Positions 1 through 10,037 of a stretch of DNA of 64,000 nt are shown here, piece by piece. The stretch lies in NCBI GenBank assembly GCA_020186115.1, contig WSYJ01000146.1, positions 310,001 through 374,000 on the forward strand, in the 5' to 3' direction. The position numbers were made by a program, and so were the translations under genes. Numbering within the stretch: position 1 is the first letter of the stretch; every line of letters starts with the position of its first letter. Source of the DNA: Histomonas meleagridis (lineage: Eukaryota; Parabasalia; Tritrichomonadida; Dientamoebidae). A model generated the notes under the pieces. It ran no database searches and was not told the DNA's origin. It saw only the letters and a program-made list of their open reading frames with translations.

Positions 1-2200
1 ATTTCATTAATTTCCAAATATTATTTTGAAATATTATATCATTTAATTGAATTTTAAAGAAATTTAATAAATAGTTTTAGCTTTAATATCAATATCTTTT
101 TGTTCAAGAAGTAATTTAACTATTTCAGCATGACCATTTCTCGATGCTTTCATGAGTGCTGTACAAAATATTTTAAGTAAATTCCAAATATTATCTTAAA
201 ATATCAAATTATTATAATAAATATCAAATAAAACAACAAAAATTCATCTTTAGCATTAATATCAATTCCTTTTTGTTCAAGAAGTAATTTAACAATTTCT
301 GTGTGACCATTTTTAGCTGCAAACACAACTGCTGTTTCAAGAATTTTCAATAAATCCCAAATACACATTTAACACATCCAATTTTATAAATAAATTCTAA
401 ACAAAATATAAAAACAATATCTTGAGCATTAACATCAATTCCTTCTTTTCCTAAAAGTATTTTGGTTATTTCAGTGTATCCACTTGAAGATGCCTTTATA
501 AGTGCTGTCTGAAACAATATGAATATTTTCCAAACATTATTAAGAAATCCATTTTAATTAATTTAAACCTTGAACAAAACAATCAAAAATTTTTGGCATT
601 AATATTAATTCCTTCTTTTTCGAGAAGTATTTTAACTATTTCTTTATGACCATTTTTTGAGGCCCAAATTAATGGTGTTTCAAATTATATAATAAAACTT
701 TAAATTTTGGATTAAAAACCAAAGTAATTATAAATAATATCGATTATAGTAAATAAAAATTATCTATAACATTTAAAGCAATTCTTTTATTATCCAAAAG
801 TAATTTAACAAATTCTAAATTACCATCTCTAGATGCAAAAATAAGTGCTGTTCTAAATACTTTAAATAATTTCCAAATATTATTTTGAAATATAAAATTA
901 TTGAAAATAAATATTAAATAAAACAAATAAATATCTTTATAATTAATATCAATTCCTTTTTGTTCAAGAAGTAATTTAACTATTTCTATATGACCATTTG
1001 AAGATGCTAATATAAGTGCTATATTAAATATTTTAAATAATTTCCAAATAGTATTTTGAAACATTAAATTATTAAAATAAATTTTAAATAAAACAAATAA
1101 ATTTTATAATTAATATCAATTCCTTTTTGTTCAAGAAGTAATTTAACTATTTCTATATGACCATTTGAAGATGCAAAAATAAGTGCTGTTCTAAATAATT
1201 TAAATAATTTCCAAATATTATTTTGAAACATTAAATTATTAAAATAAATTTTAAATAAAACAAATAAATATCTTTAGCATTAATATCAATTCCTTTTTGT
1301 TCAAGAAGTAATTTAACTATTTTTGCATAACCTTTTCCAGATGCAATCATAAGTGCTGTTTCAAACAATTTAAATAATTTTTAAATAATATCATGGATTA
1401 TTCCAAAATTATTAAAATAAATATTAAATAAAACAAATAAATATCTTTAGCATTAATATCAATTCCTTTTTGTTCAAGAAGTAATTTAACTATTTTTGCA
1501 TAACCTTTTCCAGATGCAATCATAAGTGCTGTTTCAAACAATTTAAATAATTTTTAAATAATATCATGGATTATTCCAAAATTATTAAAATAAATATTAA
1601 ATAAAACAAATAAATATCTTTATAATTAATATCAATTCCTTTTTGTTCAAGAAGTAATTTAACTATTTCTATATGACCATTTGAAGATGCAAAAATAAGT
1701 GCTGTTCTAAATAATTTAAATAATTTCCAAATATTATTTTCAAATATAAAATTATTAAAATAAATTTTATCTTTAGCATTAATATCAATTCCTTTTTGTT
1801 CAAGAAGTAATTTAACTATTTTTGCATAACCTTTTCCAGATGCAATCATAAGTGCTGTATTAAATATTTTAAATAATTTTCAAATATTATTTTGAAATCC
1901 AAAATTATTAAAATAAATTTTAAATAAAATAAATGAATACCTTTAGCATTAATATCAATTCCTTTTTGTTCAAGAAGTAATTTAACTATTTTTGCATAAC
2001 CTTTTCCAGATGCAATCATAAGTGCTGACCAAAATAATTTAAATAATTTCCAAATATTATTTTGAAATCCAAAATTATTAAAATAAATTTTAAATAAAAC
2101 AAATAAATATCTTTATAATTAATATCAATTCCTTTTTGTTCAAGAAGTAATTTTACTATTTTTGTGTGACCTTTTTCAGCAACATATATCAAAGCTGTTC
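1..2200 (-). repeat. tandem ankyrin-unit array, period about 170 bp
   Basis: At least 13 head-to-tail units are visible, with successive unit starts 154-174 bp apart. Each unit is one ankyrin repeat plus an AT-rich spacer. On the minus strand the spacers share a 5' part resembling ATTTATTTGTTTTATTTAA and a 3' part resembling ATTTGGAAATTATTTAAA placed 15-25 nt before the next ACAGCACTT. The unit at 1271-1443 is followed by a copy at 1444-1616 that I read as identical, spacer included. Another spacer motif at bases 10-32 suggests that the array continues to the left. Confidence 0.9.
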
Positions 2201-3509
2201 TAAATAACTTAATAATTCATAATTAAATATTATATGAAAACATTGAAATTTTACAAAAAATATTTACAGAATTAAAATTAATTTCTTTTCTGTGTTTAAG
2301 AATGATATATTCCACAACTTCAACATTCTCTGATTTAATAGAATAAATTAAAATATTTTTTGGTATTTTCTTGTTATTATGAAGAAAATACATGAGTAGA
2401 TATATATTACCAATTTCTGCTGATTCATTGATAATAGATTCATTGATTTTAGTTCCTTCTCCTTCTAAAAATGATAGGATTTCATAATTTCCACTCATAA
2501 CACAAAATTTTATTAAATCTTCATATGTCAGAAAATCTTTATGAGGTTTTGCATCATGTTCCTCACACAAATTATCCATTTTATTTTCATAAAGATAACG
2601 AAAAATATCGTTTCGATGAGATTTAATTGCTGTTTCATAAGACCCTATAAATGATGAACCATTTTGTTCACATAAATTAATTATTTCTAAATTTTTACCT
2701 GCAACTGCATATTTACCTGTTTTACTTACATTTGCTTTGTTCATAAGTAAATATTTAAAACATTTAATCGAAGAAAAAAATGCTGCATAATCAATTAATG
2801 AAACATTATCTTCATTAACAAATGAACATCTTTCATAAAGTGATGGTTCAATTATTTGATTAAAATCAAAATTTGTTTGTGATGATATTTCTTGAAGTTT
2901 TTCTATTTCATCATTTCGAATGATTTTTGCTATTTCATTCGGATTATGCCCTTCTTCAATTAATTTCTTATGAAGCTCAAAATCATTCTTTGAAAGTTTG
3001 TTATAATTTTTTAAAAAAAAAGAACAAAATAGATCATTAGATATCCATTCTTTGTTTTCATTTGTAGTTTTGTAATGAGCAAAATATTTTGAAGGAATTA
3101 TCTTTGTCATATTTGCATCAATTAAATTTTGTCTAATCATTTGCTCAATTAGATATAGAGCTTCTTGAGAATTATTCCTTATGATATAATTCAGGAATAT
3201 TTCAATAATATTGTATTTAGAATTAATTTTTTCCTCTTCTTTCTTTTGAATTATTTCTAAAAATTTAAAATATGTAGTACACTTATTTCTTTGTGATAAA
3301 AATGAATAATAAATTAAATTACTTATAACAAGATTAAATGAATATGGTAAATTAAAATCAAATAATTTTATTGTTTGGATTGCTGACAAATTTAAATTTT
3401 CTTCTGTTAGATTCATTATTATTTGTTCAAGCTCAGAGAATAATTCTAGTTCTATGTTTTGGGGATATATTTTTTCTTTCTTACTTGTATTTGTTTTACG
3501 TTTTCGCAT
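1..3509 (-). CDS. DUF3447/ankyrin repeat protein with tandem exon-like ankyrin units, 3' part beyond window
   Basis: The start ATG is at 3507-3509. The first block (3509 to about 2255) is open for about 417 codons. It carries a helical N-terminal half and then the DUF3447-like region with the LIDYAAFFSSIKCFKYLLMN and KYAVAGKNLEIINLCEQNG signatures, followed by degenerate ankyrin helices. After the residues NSVNIF the frame closes. The coding signal then resumes as at least 13 ankyrin units of the form xTALIFASxNGHxEIVKLLLEQKGIDINAKD, near 2110-2198, 1939-2027, 1768-1857, 1616-1703, 1444-1533, 1271-1358, 1103-1188, 930-1022, 762-852, 593-680, 420-508, 248-335 and 80-163. Each is open in one frame and they are separated by AT-rich spacers of roughly 55-80 bp. 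Ankyrin stacks normally bind proteins, but the ligand is unknown. I infer one spliced gene; a decayed tail is the alternative. A GCGGTTTA element lies just upstream. Confidence 0.7.
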
Positions 3510-3528
3510 GTTCTTCCAAATGCTATGT

Positions 3529-3536
3529 GCGGTTTA
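3529..3536 (-). promoter_or_regulatory. CGGTT-type upstream element
   Basis: GCGGTTTA on the plus strand (TAAACCGC in gene sense) lies 20-27 bp upstream of the ATG at 3509. It resembles the Myb-type M3 promoter element known from T. vaginalis. The call is by similarity and recurrence in this window. Confidence 0.4.
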
Positions 3537-3765
3537 AGTCAATAGTAGTTTATTGGAAAAGTGCATTAAGTTTCCCAGATCACAAAAAAAGAAACAAAGA
3601 CAAAATCTTCAATTTTTTCGAATATTTTCATTCATAAAAACATTTAAACTTGTGCATTACCCAATCGTTTCAATTGTAGTTTTAATTACAATAAAATTTT
3701 AAAGAATGATTGGACCAGTTATGAATTCAATTTTCAATAGTTTATAACGAAAATGCAACGGCAAA

Positions 3766-3774
3766 AACGGTTTT
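3766..3774 (+). promoter_or_regulatory. CGGTT-type upstream element
   Basis: AACGGTTTT ends 9 bp before the ATG at 3784. It is one of the clearest copies of the recurring element. Confidence 0.5.
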
Positions 3775-3783
3775 CGAATACAA

Positions 3784-5010
3784 ATGGAATCTTCAACAAA
3801 ATCATTTTCTTCTTCAAGTGAAACAGACTTAGATGCACATGAAATGAATCAAGCAGACATCACTCGAAATTCTTTTTCTCCACCAGGAGTCCAAACTTGC
3901 CAAATCAGAGGTAGCTTAAGTCTTAATCAAAGAAATTTCTCACGCTTTATATCACATATTCATTCCTTCACACAAAATTCCATTCCAAGTGGAGGTTTGT
4001 TGCTATCACAAAGTAGTGAAAGTAATATTATATCAGAAGATTCAATGGAAAATCTTTTTTTTAAAGATTTAACTATTACCCTTCGTGAGATCCTCGATGG
4101 CGCATCTATAGAAGGACTCCATACAATGAATAATTTTTTACCATATTGTAAATCTTTAATTCAAAAACGACTTCATGATTATGAAATCACTATTAATCTT
4201 CAAGATCATTATCTCTATTCACTTAAAAACATTGCGCTATATCAAATCCGAGAAATATATCAAAATTTTAATAATCAAAATACAAGTTTATCACAACTTA
4301 TATCAACTATTGAACGTCCACCAGAAAGTAAAAAAGAAAGTAGTGAAGCTGATAAGAAAGATAAAGAAAAGAAACCAGATTCAAATAATGATTCTTCAAC
4401 AGCCAAAAAAATAATTTCACAAAACTTTCTTCTTCGACATCAACTAATCCTTCAAAGTATGCGATGTTCTCAACTTTATGAGCAAATCAATACTCTTCAT
4501 TATGGGATCAATTTGATAGGTAATCCGACCAAGAAGTCGATCAAAAAAGAAACGAAAGAAATCATAAGAAAACTTCGTGATGATATTAAAACCAATAAAA
4601 CTAAAATCAAAAATCTCGAAATCGAATATCAACAAAAAATAGAAGAAAACGAAAAATTAATTGAAAAACTTCGACAGAAATTAAACGGTCACGGGCCAAA
4701 TAGCCAACCGTTTGAGACTCCCACAATTTCGCAACCAAATTCAATGAAATTGAATATCGCATCAAGCAAAAGTTTACTTCCATCAGATTTGAACCAAATG
4801 AAATTCGGAATAATTTTCTCAAATGAAAGTTCAGAACATGAAGAAATAATAAGTGAACAAAAGAAGCCAATAAAGAAAACTAAAAAGTTAAGGGCCAAGA
4901 AAAGAGTTAAAAAGACAACGAAAAGGAAAAAGAGTCAACAAGAAAAATCAATTGATCCGAATACACCGCAATCAACAAAGCTTAAGAGACCAGGAATGGT
5001 CAAGAAATAA
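3784..5010 (+). CDS. hypothetical coiled-coil protein with basic C-terminus
   Basis: The product has 408 residues and I recognise no family. The N-terminus is rich in Ser and Thr. A mostly helical section around residues 95-235 holds an acidic/Lys linker (ESKKESSEADKKDKEKKPD). Residues about 255-300 form a heptad-like coiled coil (TKIKNLEIEYQQKIEENEKL). The last 55 residues are very Lys/Arg-rich (KKTKKLRAKKRVKKTTKRKK), consistent with nuclear localisation or nucleic-acid or microtubule binding, though this is only inferred. An AACGGTTTT element just before the ATG supports this start. The gene stands alone between the divergent ankyrin gene and a 1.2 kb gap. Confidence 0.8.
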   Translation: MESSTKSFSSSSETDLDAHEMNQADITRNSFSPPGVQTCQIRGSLSLNQRNFSRFISHIHSFTQNSIPSGGLLLSQSSESNIISEDSMENLFFKDLTITLREILDGASIEGLHTMNNFLPYCKSLIQKRLHDYEITINLQDHYLYSLKNIALYQIREIYQNFNNQNTSLSQLISTIERPPESKKESSEADKKDKEKKPDSNNDSSTAKKIISQNFLLRHQLILQSMRCSQLYEQINTLHYGINLIGNPTKKSIKKETKEIIRKLRDDIKTNKTKIKNLEIEYQQKIEENEKLIEKLRQKLNGHGPNSQPFETPTISQPNSMKLNIASSKSLLPSDLNQMKFGIIFSNESSEHEEIISEQKKPIKKTKKLRAKKRVKKTTKRKKSQQEKSIDPNTPQSTKLKRPGMVKK

Positions 5011-6224
5011 TTTTGTTATATATGTAATAAAAATAGAATTTTTATTTTTAATTTTATTTGATGTTACGAGTATCTCCGAAGTACTTAAAGTTGTTTTAAA
5101 GATGAAGCAAAATGAAGACAATTTCATGAAAGATTTTAATTAATAAATTTGTATAATTCTATAATTATAATATTTTTAGATAACTTGTTGTCTTCAATAA
5201 TTATTTAATATATAAAATATTATTAATTGCATATAAATTTATACAGTTTGTATCTGAAATGAGCAGAAACAGCTGATTTCCCAAACAAACAAACTCAATT
5301 CATGTACTGTTCAAATTACGTAGGAGTAAAGCACACAATCGAGTAAAGCATTACAACATGTAGAAACATAAAATATTCGCCTGCTTCTAATTTGCGAATA
5401 TTAATTGTATAAGCGAAAATATATTTATTTTATATTGAACTTGATTAACATTTTTGTGATAATTAGGAATCTCATATTTGGGATTAATCAATACCGAATG
5501 TTAAATGGCAAAAAATATATGAAAAAACAAAAATGAAGTCAAAAAAGGAAAGATGGAAATAAAAATACTAAGGACACAAATGATATCGTATCTCATATAT
5601 AAACTGGTCGTAATGAGATGTAATGCGAAAACATATCCTATGTATGCTATAATCATTGGTATGAAATGTTATTTTATCCTGTAAACTTTTATGAAACGAA
5701 AACAAGAATATATTTGATACAATTCATAGATTAAACATGTTTAACATATTATAAATATTCATACATTTTTTATGGATTGAAATTGCCATGTTATTTTATA
5801 TATAATTTATAACATTAAATATATCATTAAATTTAGAGATTTTTATGAATTTTAACATAGAGTTCTATGTGCAAAAAAATTTTTTCAAAATTTCTCCAAT
5901 ATCTCTCTATTACTTTGATTTAAATATTTTTTACAATATTTTGATGTTATTTATTTCATTTTATCTCATATAATAATCCCTCTAGATTCATTTTAAGTTT
6001 CATTTTTTAATGATTGAATTGTTTTTAATTGTTTTGTATTCAATACTTCCGGAAATATATATCATAATTATGATCAATATATCACACATTGAGTATAAAC
6101 ACATAAATAAATGATATTATATATAATATATATTTTTGAAGATACCAATTAAGATGACGAAATATTGTATGCATTAGACCATAAAAAAAAATGAAAGAAA
6201 GAAATTATTCTGTAAATTAAATTA
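5011..6224. other. AT-rich intergenic stretch, no gene seen
   Basis: About 1.2 kb of very AT-rich sequence with stop codons in all frames. I see no conserved protein, RNA gene or strong repeat. Only the first part could hold the 3' untranslated region of the upstream gene. Confidence 0.6.
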
Positions 6225-6536
6225 TCTAATTCAGATATTATTGAATTCATCCAGATTGTAGAAGAAAGAGAAAATGATATTAATTGTCTTTCAACTTGCG
6301 AAGCAAAAAAAATAGCTATTCATCTTCAATCTCAAAGAATTATCAAAGCTCGATGCTTACTTTAAGCTTGCGGTTGCGACATCCTCGCAAATCAATTGCA
6401 TACCAAAAAGCCTGATAAATCATGGTTACAAAAAATGATTGTCGAACATGGGTTATCGATTGTACCAAAATCAGAATTAGAGACACAACGGTTGAGTTGT
6501 TTCTGGTGCACAGAAACAATAGAAATTTCAAAATGA
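6225..6536 (+). pseudogene. relic of pogo/Tigger-like transposase (CENP-B-type helix-turn-helix)
   Basis: One frame reads for about 100 codons with a single in-frame TAA at 6363-6365. The first part (SDIIEFIQIVEERENDINCL) looks like a helical N-terminal domain. The second part, containing KKPDKSWLQKMIVEHGLS and then VPKSELETQRL, resembles the CENP-B-type helix-turn-helix of pogo/Tigger transposases, where a Trp-Leu-x-x-Phe/Met helix precedes a His-x-Leu-Ser turn. No DDE catalytic domain follows, so this is a truncated dead fragment. Terminal inverted repeats were not found. The family call is by motif resemblance only. Confidence 0.4.
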
Positions 6537-6721
6537 CGATAACATTTTCTGTAGAAACAGTTTCTTGACCTTCCAACGGCGTAAATTTTACAATTGACAG
6601 CGCCGTTCTGTATCGTTCTGTCGGACTTTACTTTACATGTGAAATTTTATCGTCACATTAATAAAACGGTTTATTAAGAAAAAGTTGGAATACGATTATT
6701 TGTTTTAGAAATTATCTCACT

Positions 6722-7705
6722 TTATTGGAAAGCCGGCAAAAGGTGCTTCTCGAAGTATGTTCGGCTCAACTCACGGTTGGTCTTTGTAAATTGTTCTGCA
6801 GTTATCTTTCCGTTGTGGAAGTCTTCACGGAGCTCTTTCACCTTTTCCTTGTATTCGGCTTCTGGATCTTTCTTAGGCTCTGGAGCTGGTTCTGGTGCAG
6901 GAGCTGGCTTCTCCGGCTCTGCCTTTGGTGGTGCAGGGTTGGCCGGCTGTTGCTCATGAGTGTTGGGTTGAGCATTAGCTGGAGGAAGCGGAGCAGAACC
7001 ACTTCCTGGGATAGAGTGAGGAGGTTCTTGAGCTGGAGGCATAGTGGCACTCGATGGCTGTGATGGTGGCTGTTGATATTGTTGTTGTGATGGAGGCTGT
7101 TGATATTGTTGTTGTGATGGAGGCTGTTGATATTGTTGTTGTGATGGTGGCTGTTGATATTGCTGCTGTGGTTGTGATGGTGGTTGTTGATATTGCTGCT
7201 GTGGTTGTTGATATTGTTGCTGTGGCTGTGCGTGAGATTGTTGATATTGTTGTTGTTGAGGTTGCTGAGCACTCAATGACTGAGCTTGCTGTAATGAATA
7301 TGGTGGGTAATCGGAAAAGAATTTTTGAATTGCATATACAATCTGTGATAAGCGGGATTGTCTTGGAACCCATTTGAATACAGCGTTTGTGTTTATAGTT
7401 CCATTAGGCTGAAGAGCATAAGAAGAAGAAAGATGAAATCCGTTTGGAACGGAAATTGAAGCGAATGGAGGAGCGAAAGGGAATTGATCTGGCAGAACCA
7501 TACTTAATGGCAACACGGCGTCGTAACCACCGATTTTTATTGTTAGAGGCCCTTGAATCAAAACTGCGTTTCCAGATGGATAACGATAATTATAAGCTCT
7601 TAAGGTTGGATAGTACCTAAACATATCTTGCATGTCAAGGTAGATGGCATGAGCGATCTGAGGGTCGAAACGAGTGCCCTGGAAGAGCTGCTGCTCGGAA
7701 AGCAT
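6722..7705 (-). CDS. ESCRT-I subunit Vps23/TSG101-like (UEV domain)
   Basis: The product has 327 residues. Residues about 10-135 form a UEV domain, an E2-like fold without catalytic Cys: FRYYPTLRAYNYRYPSG, then LIQGPLTIKIGG, a VLPDQFPFAPP strand-turn and the KWVPRQSRLSQIV helix. In the family this domain binds ubiquitin and PTAP-type late-domain motifs and sorts cargo into multivesicular bodies. Residues about 140-275 are a Gln/Pro-rich linker with tandem YQQPPSQ repeats. The last 45 residues are helical and charged (KVKELREDFHNGKITAEQF), the position of the ESCRT-I assembly and steadiness-box region, though it is shorter than in animal TSG101. The start is the ATG at 7703-7705 with two CGGTT-type elements upstream. 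Confidence 0.85.
   Translation of the reverse strand: MLSEQQLFQGTRFDPQIAHAIYLDMQDMFRYYPTLRAYNYRYPSGNAVLIQGPLTIKIGGYDAVLPLSMVLPDQFPFAPPFASISVPNGFHLSSSYALQPNGTINTNAVFKWVPRQSRLSQIVYAIQKFFSDYPPYSLQQAQSLSAQQPQQQQYQQSHAQPQQQYQQPQQQYQQPPSQPQQQYQQPPSQQQYQQPPSQQQYQQPPSQQQYQQPPSQPSSATMPPAQEPPHSIPGSGSAPLPPANAQPNTHEQQPANPAPPKAEPEKPAPAPEPAPEPKKDPEAEYKEKVKELREDFHNGKITAEQFTKTNRELSRTYFEKHLLPAFQ
7060..7265 (-). repeat. tandem Gln/Pro codon repeats inside the Vps23-like gene
   Basis: Imperfect tandem repeats of a 21-27 bp unit encode QQYQQPPSQ in the linker of the ESCRT-I gene. The block is prone to expansion and explains the long open shadows in other frames. Confidence 0.85.
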
Positions 7706-7718
7706 TTTATGAACTTCC

Positions 7719-7748
7719 GACGGTTATTGATCAAAAACCACCGTTTTT
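7719..7748 (-). promoter_or_regulatory. paired CGGTT-type upstream elements
   Basis: Two copies lie 15-43 bp before the Vps23-like ATG: GACGGTTATT at 7719-7728 and ACCACCGTTTTT near 7737-7748. In gene sense they read ATAACCGT and AAAAACGGTGG. Confidence 0.5.
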
Positions 7749-8225
7749 GAATGGATGTAACTGTTCATCTTTGTCAGGAAGTTATTTGTGTCAATAAACG
7801 ATCGCAAAATAACTTTGTGCTATTTCTATGATTTACACGTGGCTTTTTCTTTGCTTTATCAGCCATTGAGAGCAATTTATTTCAAAATGAAAAAAATTGT
7901 TCAATTTGGATGTCCAGAATACAAAATCATTTCCCGCATTAATGAACATAACAACAATAATATTTAAATGGAAATCAAGGTATATGCAGATGTATAAAAC
8001 AATAATTTACAAAAATATTAAAAAACAATCAAATCATTTAAAATGAATTTCATTAACTTTAACTTTTATATCAATATTACTTATCATAAGATAACTAATT
8101 TTCGTATGACATCAATTGTATTTAAAATTATGAAAATGCCAAATTGATAATATTTAAAAAAAATCAGAAAATTCTAAAATAAAACAAAACTTATTATTCG
8201 AAAACCAAACAATTTTTATTATTTA
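7749..8225. other. intergenic stretch, nothing identified
   Basis: AT-rich sequence between the Vps23-like gene and the 3' end of the next minus-strand gene. I see no coding or structural signal. Confidence 0.6.
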
Positions 8226-9842
8226 TCAAGTTCCATTATTCAAAGTCAATTTTGTAATACTTCGAAATATTTCGGTAATTTGTTTCTCAATTTCATTCAT
8301 TTTAGTATCGAACAATTCTTCTGTTCTCTTCACGACTTCGTCCAGCTGATATTTAGTTGTATAATTTGTATTCTTTTCGTCATTTTCAATTTCCTCGAAT
8401 TTCATTTCTATTTCATTTTTTTTCTGCTTAAATTGCGCATTTACATTGTCCAAATCATTCAACAAATTTATATATTTCGTATTTAAAGCAGTTGCTTGTT
8501 GAGTTAATTGTTCATAAGTATTTTTTGCGTTATCGATAATAATTTGTAAATGATTTTCTATTTCATTAATTTTATCGAATTGATTATTAATATTTTTAAT
8601 TTCGTTTTTTATGTTTATAATTTCGTTTTTGCATTTTTCTTCGTTTTCTTCAATCGTTTTATTGATAATGTTCTCCATATAATCTGTTTGACTCTTTAAT
8701 TGATTCGTTATGTTCGTCTTAAGTTGATCATATCTTTCGACAATTTCCGTTTCGGAATTTATTCGCGAGTTCGAAATGTTCGAAATTGTCGTTTCGAGTT
8801 CTTGGCGCGCTGTGATTATATATTGATGTAACGCTTGTATTGTGGATGAGATATCACTTTCAAGCTGTTTAAATTGTTTGTTACTATCACTAATAAACTG
8901 ATTGATTCGATCATCGATTTCTTTGAAATTGTTTGTATACGTTGTTGAACATGTTGTTAAGCCTTCTTTCGATGCGCGTGTTAAAGATGTTAATACTTGT
9001 TGGTATTGATTTCGTAACGTTGTTATGAAATTCTGAATCTTTGTTGTGGAATCAGTTGCGTTTTTGATGACTTCTTGGATTTGTTGTTGAACTTGATAAA
9101 TAGATTTGGATCGGACAATAGCTTCCGATTTAAGTGCCGAGTTAAGACGTGAAGAAACATTGTTAAATGAATTTGTGCATTCATTTACAAATTGAGAGAG
9201 TTTGTCTGAAAATGCTTTCGAAAGATTTTGCACGTCGCTTTTAAGGGAACGTAAGACAGAGTCAGCTTTGGAAAGATTGGATTCAAGAAGATGAAGTCTC
9301 TTACTTGCGTTGTCTAATGCTTCTTTAGAATGTTGTAAATCAGTCTCAATATTAGTAACAGATGTTTGTGTGAATGATGTTAAATCATTATATCTGGTGA
9401 TGGATTGTTGTAGTGATATTGAAATGTCATCAAGTTTTTCATGGAAAGATTGAATTTTAGTTTGTGTTTCAGATGAAAATTTTTCAAATTTTTGTTTAAC
9501 TCGAGATACATCATCTTCTACGGGCTTAACCGCATTCGGAAGTTCAGATGAAAGAATCCTTTCAAGAGAATTTCTGATGTTTTGAATGGAAGATGTTATA
9601 CTAGGGATTTGGGATCGTTCAACATGTTTGAGATTTTCAATAAGCGATCTTATTAGCGTATCTTGCTGATGCATTTCAGATTCTAGCTGATTAGCTTTTT
9701 CATCTAACATGGGATCAATTGGTGTTGGCTCCATTTTAAAAGATGTCTTTTCTGTAAGCTGATTTTGATTGATTCGTTGCGAAACTGAAGGAGATTGGGT
9801 ATTTGTTTTATTATCTCTATCACCAAAATCATATCTTTCCAT
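8226..9842 (-). CDS. long coiled-coil protein, function unknown
   Basis: The product has 538 residues. Residues 1-45 are polar and probably disordered. From about residue 48 to the end nearly the whole chain is heptad-like helix rich in Ser, Asn, Gln, Glu, Ile and Leu, with repeated stretches of the SRINSETEIVERYDQL kind. The last third is more acidic (NEIKNINNQFDKINEIENH). There is no globular domain, signal peptide or membrane segment. Trichomonads have many such coiled-coil proteins in the axostyle, costa and other cytoskeletal fibres, so a filament-forming or scaffold role is a reasonable inference, not a demonstrated one. A TAACGGCCGCT element lies at 9870-9880, about 28 bp upstream of the ATG. 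Confidence 0.8.
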   Translation of the reverse strand: MERYDFGDRDNKTNTQSPSVSQRINQNQLTEKTSFKMEPTPIDPMLDEKANQLESEMHQQDTLIRSLIENLKHVERSQIPSITSSIQNIRNSLERILSSELPNAVKPVEDDVSRVKQKFEKFSSETQTKIQSFHEKLDDISISLQQSITRYNDLTSFTQTSVTNIETDLQHSKEALDNASKRLHLLESNLSKADSVLRSLKSDVQNLSKAFSDKLSQFVNECTNSFNNVSSRLNSALKSEAIVRSKSIYQVQQQIQEVIKNATDSTTKIQNFITTLRNQYQQVLTSLTRASKEGLTTCSTTYTNNFKEIDDRINQFISDSNKQFKQLESDISSTIQALHQYIITARQELETTISNISNSRINSETEIVERYDQLKTNITNQLKSQTDYMENIINKTIEENEEKCKNEIINIKNEIKNINNQFDKINEIENHLQIIIDNAKNTYEQLTQQATALNTKYINLLNDLDNVNAQFKQKKNEIEMKFEEIENDEKNTNYTTKYQLDEVVKRTEELFDTKMNEIEKQITEIFRSITKLTLNNGT

Positions 9843-9869
9843 TTAAATACGTTATAAAAACATTTACAT

Positions 9870-9880
9870 TAACGGCCGCT
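9870..9880 (-). promoter_or_regulatory. CGG-type upstream element
   Basis: TAACGGCCGCT (AGCGGCCGTTA in gene sense) lies 28 bp upstream of the coiled-coil gene. It is a palindromic-core variant of the recurring element. Confidence 0.35.
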
Positions 9881-10037
9881 ATAAATAAACGTCCTCCAAA
9901 CGAAATAAATTTAAAATTCATTCCAAACATTTATCAAATAACTATCAGCATATCTTCGCAAGATAATCAACAATTTGCTCCAGCACAAAAGAAAACAAAA
10001 AATAAAAATTAATGTTTGGAATCTTTAAGCAAAATGC

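Noticed and set aside
6343-6576. Minus-strand open frame opposite the transposase relic
   Set aside because: It lies antisense to the more plausible plus-strand CENP-B-like trace and has no family features.
6777-7377. Long open frames on both strands across the Gln/Pro repeat
   Set aside because: They are shadows of the QQYQQPPSQ codon repeats of the Vps23-like gene and show low-complexity Val/Asp or Thr/Ile products with no homologous features.
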